Positions 13,849 through 16,189 of a DNA stretch of 16,189 bases are shown piece by piece. Both the position numbers and the translations under genes were made by a program. The stretch comes from Puniceicoccaceae bacterium. Lineage in GTDB: Bacteria > Verrucomicrobiota > Verrucomicrobiia > Opitutales > Coraliomargaritaceae. Location of the stretch: NCBI GenBank assembly GCA_003567255.1, contig PWZW01000262.1, forward strand, positions 1-16,189, written 5' to 3'. The number at the start of each line of letters is the position of its first letter. The first letter of the stretch is position 1. The notes under the pieces were generated by a model, which was given only the letters and a program-made list of their open reading frames with translations, had not been told where the DNA came from and made no database searches.

Positions 13849-16189
13849 GTGGACGCCTCCGTTGAGTTGATTTGTTTACCCGTGGCCCACCATCCAACAA
13901 GGTAAGCGGTGAGGGCCCCGGTGATTAAAATGGCAGCTCCCAGACTGATCAGGTAAACCCACGGCACCGCAAATTGTAGCGTCCAGCCAAAGGATTGCTT
14001 GTTAATCACAAAGACCAGCAGATAGCCCAGGGCGAAGCTCAGGGCGATGCCTGAAAAGATCCCGACGAGGGCAATGCCCGCGCCCTCGACTGCGGTCATC
14101 AAGGCAATTTCTCCCCTCCGCATACCCAACTGCCTAAGCGTTTTCAAGTCGGCCGCGGATTCCCTCAAAATATTGCTGAGGGCCAGGGCGAGTCCGATCA
14201 GCGCAATAAAAATACCGATCACTTCCAGCGCACGGGTAATGGAAAAAGTTTGCTTAAAGATGGTCAGGGCGGTTTCCCGTAATTCGCGGTTGCTCCGGAT
14301 GTTCAGGCCAGGATGGTCGGCCCGCCAGACCTCCAGAACCGCAGCCGTTTGCCCGGGATCATTCAGAAAAACCGTGAGGTTGGTTAGCGCAGTGATTCCG
14401 TAGAGTTGCTCCATGATGTTACGGTCGATGAGCAGCTGTCCTTGCTCGTTGCCGTAGTCAGCCTGAACCGCCACGATCCGGAGTGGTTGGGTGCCTTGCG
14501 GGGTTGGCAATTCGACCAAGTCCCCCGCCGCGCGGCCGAAGCGTTCCAAAAACGCCTCGTTGGCAATGGCCGGGATGGTTTTGCCCGGCGCCCACGTGGA
14601 CCTTTGTTCAAAAATGCCCTGGGCCGGGGGCGTCAACCAAAGCAAAAACTGCCGCTCATTGAGTAAGCTCAAGTCTGAGCCAGCGATGAAAGTGGAAGTA
14701 CCCTGGATTTCGATGGGGAGGCTGAGAAAGGGGTCTACGGCGGCAACCCGGGGGTCCGACGCGAGGGCTCTCCAGGTTTCCTCGCGTATCCGGTTTCGGG
14801 AGTCCGCACTTTGCGCACCGGCACTGGTTAAGTAGAGTTCCGCTTGAAAACGCACATCTATCCAGGAACGGACCGTTCGATCAAAGCTCCCCACCAGCAC
14901 GGCCATGGAAGCAGCCATCGCCGTCGCCACAAAAAGTCCGGCAGCGGCAAGCCGATGACGGCTACTGGCCCGGCGCAAACGGCTGGCTCCCAAGTGAAGG
15001 GCGGGGTGCCAGGCACACGCGCTGATGGCCGCCTTTGAGAGCGGACGAAAGAGGCTGGTTGCGGCAAGGGTGCCGCCCAGTAGCCAGAGCAGTGCGGTGA
15101 CATAGCCGGGAAGCGGGAAGCGACCTCCGCCGTCCAGGGCAAGCGGTGGTAAAAGACTCACTCCAGCACCGAGCAGGAGCAGGCACCAGCCGAGCAATGG
15201 ACGGCGGAGTAATTTCAGCCCCGGAGTCCAGTTGCCCGCGGAGAGGACTTGTGCGGGCGGGGTGGCCGCCGCGTCCTTCAGGGGTAGCCACCCGGCAAGC
15301 AAGCTGAAACACAGCCCGAGGAGTAAGCCAATGCCCACATCCGCGAGGTTGAGCGTCGCGGCTGCACTGGCGCTGGAAAGGTACAGCGCATTCACCGTTT
15401 GCGCGACGGCCAGGACGGTAAACTGAGCCAGACCCCATCCCAGGAGGATCCCGAAAAAACTCCCCACCGCACCGAGCACAAAAATCTCCAAAAGCCAAAG
15501 TTTGCGCAGTTCTCCGGTGGTTAAACCGAGCGATCTTAGAATGGAGATTTCGTGCCGCCGCCGCACCACTGCGGCATCGAGCGCTTGGGTCACCAGGTAG
15601 ATCCCGACGAGCAGGGCGATCAGGGAGAGCACGGTGAGGTTCAGTCGAAAGGCGGCGGTCATACGTTCGCCGGACGAACGCTCAACCATGGGGTCGCGGA
15701 TTATCCACCGCTCCGCCGCCTTTTGCTCAAGGGCCCGTTGGGCCGACGCCAGCCTTTGCTTCTTGTGCGGACCCTCCGGGAGTAATAGGTCAACTTGAGA
15801 AATCTGCCCGGATTCATCGGTCAGTTGCGCCAAAGCGCTGAGGTCCATAACGAGCAAGTTTTCAGGCACTGGCACGGCACCCCGTACGCGGGGTAGGACG
15901 CCGATGACCTCAAATTCAATTTTCTGGTCCGCTAAAATCAACGGGAACGCACTCCCGGCTTCCAAACCATGACGTCGGGCGACGGCTGTGCTCACAAATA
16001 GATGACGCGGATTGCGAATCGTATCCCAAATGCCGCCACCCCGGCCTCCCTCAAGGTCAATAAAACGGCCCCCTCCCTCGATTTGCGTTTGGAGATTTTG
16101 CAGGGCGATCAAATCCAGCCCCAAAACTGTAAAATTTTCTCTCCCAAAGCTTCCGACCTGTTCGTCCGGGGGAAGGGCGGCACTGCTTC
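13845..16189 (-). CDS. FtsX-type ABC transporter permease (AttF/AttG-like), N-terminus beyond window
   Basis: The frame is open to the right edge, giving 780 visible C-terminal residues; an internal TTG at 16124 is not a credible start because in-frame coding continues upstream. A MacB-like periplasmic domain comes first (visible residues about 1-175). It is followed by FtsX module 1 (about 181-316, with RRRHEISILRSLGL after its first TM) and a central membrane pair (331-386). A second half follows: a TM near 414-434, a periplasmic domain to about 650, and FtsX module 2 (651-769, with LKTLRQLGMRRGEI). The two-module layout resembles AttF/AttG and other large permeases related to lipoprotein export or DevC. 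Such proteins need a LolD-like ATPase, expected upstream of this gene, outside the window. The stop overlaps the lipocalin start (ATGA), so both are one operon. Confidence 0.92.
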   Translation of the reverse strand, partial: SSAALPPDEQVGSFGRENFTVLGLDLIALQNLQTQIEGGGRFIDLEGGRGGGIWDTIRNPRHLFVSTAVARRHGLEAGSAFPLILADQKIEFEVIGVLPRVRGAVPVPENLLVMDLSALAQLTDESGQISQVDLLLPEGPHKKQRLASAQRALEQKAAERWIIRDPMVERSSGERMTAAFRLNLTVLSLIALLVGIYLVTQALDAAVVRRRHEISILRSLGLTTGELRKLWLLEIFVLGAVGSFFGILLGWGLAQFTVLAVAQTVNALYLSSASAAATLNLADVGIGLLLGLCFSLLAGWLPLKDAAATPPAQVLSAGNWTPGLKLLRRPLLGWCLLLLGAGVSLLPPLALDGGGRFPLPGYVTALLWLLGGTLAATSLFRPLSKAAISACAWHPALHLGASRLRRASSRHRLAAAGLFVATAMAASMAVLVGSFDRTVRSWIDVRFQAELYLTSAGAQSADSRNRIREETWRALASDPRVAAVDPFLSLPIEIQGTSTFIAGSDLSLLNERQFLLWLTPPAQGIFEQRSTWAPGKTIPAIANEAFLERFGRAAGDLVELPTPQGTQPLRIVAVQADYGNEQGQLLIDRNIMEQLYGITALTNLTVFLNDPGQTAAVLEVWRADHPGLNIRSNRELRETALTIFKQTFSITRALEVIGIFIALIGLALALSNILRESAADLKTLRQLGMRRGEIALMTAVEGAGIALVGIFSGIALSFALGYLLVFVINKQSFGWTLQFAVPWVYLISLGAAILITGALTAYLVGWWATGKQINSTEAST
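13856..13860 (-). promoter_or_regulatory. Shine-Dalgarno site of the lipocalin gene
   Basis: GGAGG on the minus strand lies 7 bases upstream of the ATG at 13848, inside the last codons of the permease gene. It selects this start over the ATG at 13836 and supports coupled translation. Confidence 0.7.

Noticed and set aside
16122..16124. TTG as the start of the FtsX-type permease
   Set aside because: In-frame coding without stops continues to the window edge, so the gene is truncated by the window rather than starting here.

Overview
This 16.2 kb window is chromosomal sequence from a GC-moderate Gram-negative bacterium, with 12 densely packed protein genes. The RND tripartite pump, an outer-membrane lipoprotein channel, several signal peptides and a periplasmic lipocalin all require an outer membrane. 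The adjacent tyrA-aroA pair, the divergent M24 peptidase and the mixed use of Shine-Dalgarno sites would fit Verrucomicrobiota (Opitutae-like). That placement is inference from remembered gene layouts, not from a search. I see no rRNA, tRNA, CRISPR array, insertion sequence, integrase or phage gene, and no stretch of 300 bases lacks a gene.

Left block (1-6939, minus strand). This is one compact operon read right to left: TetR-family repressor, NodT-type outer membrane factor, membrane fusion protein, RND pump, then a secreted TPR protein cut by the left edge. The fusion protein/pump and pump/TPR junctions are 4-base ATGA overlaps, so the genes are probably translationally coupled. A 23-bp imperfect palindrome sits just upstream of the repressor start and is the likely operator.

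Centre block (7088-10322, plus strand). It holds prephenate dehydrogenase (tyrA), EPSP synthase (aroA) and a secreted endonuclease/exonuclease/phosphatase-fold enzyme. The first two are aromatic amino acid biosynthesis genes and are divergent from the efflux operon.

Two MsrB genes (10331-11418, minus strand). A cytoplasmic methionine sulfoxide reductase B is followed by a membrane-anchored or exported paralogue. The exported copy has lost one of the four zinc-binding cysteines.

Right block. An M24 (aminopeptidase P-like) metallopeptidase on the plus strand (11567-12697) ends tail to tail with an AttH/CrtC-type lipocalin on the minus strand. The two stop codons share one CTAG. The lipocalin is coupled by another ATGA overlap to a large FtsX-type ABC permease that runs off the right edge. 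This is a partial AttEFGH-like system whose ATPase should lie beyond the window.

I do not see a demonstrably new system. The least explained parts are the TPR protein coupled to the efflux pump, the Att-like permease/lipocalin pair, and the zinc-site-deficient exported MsrB.
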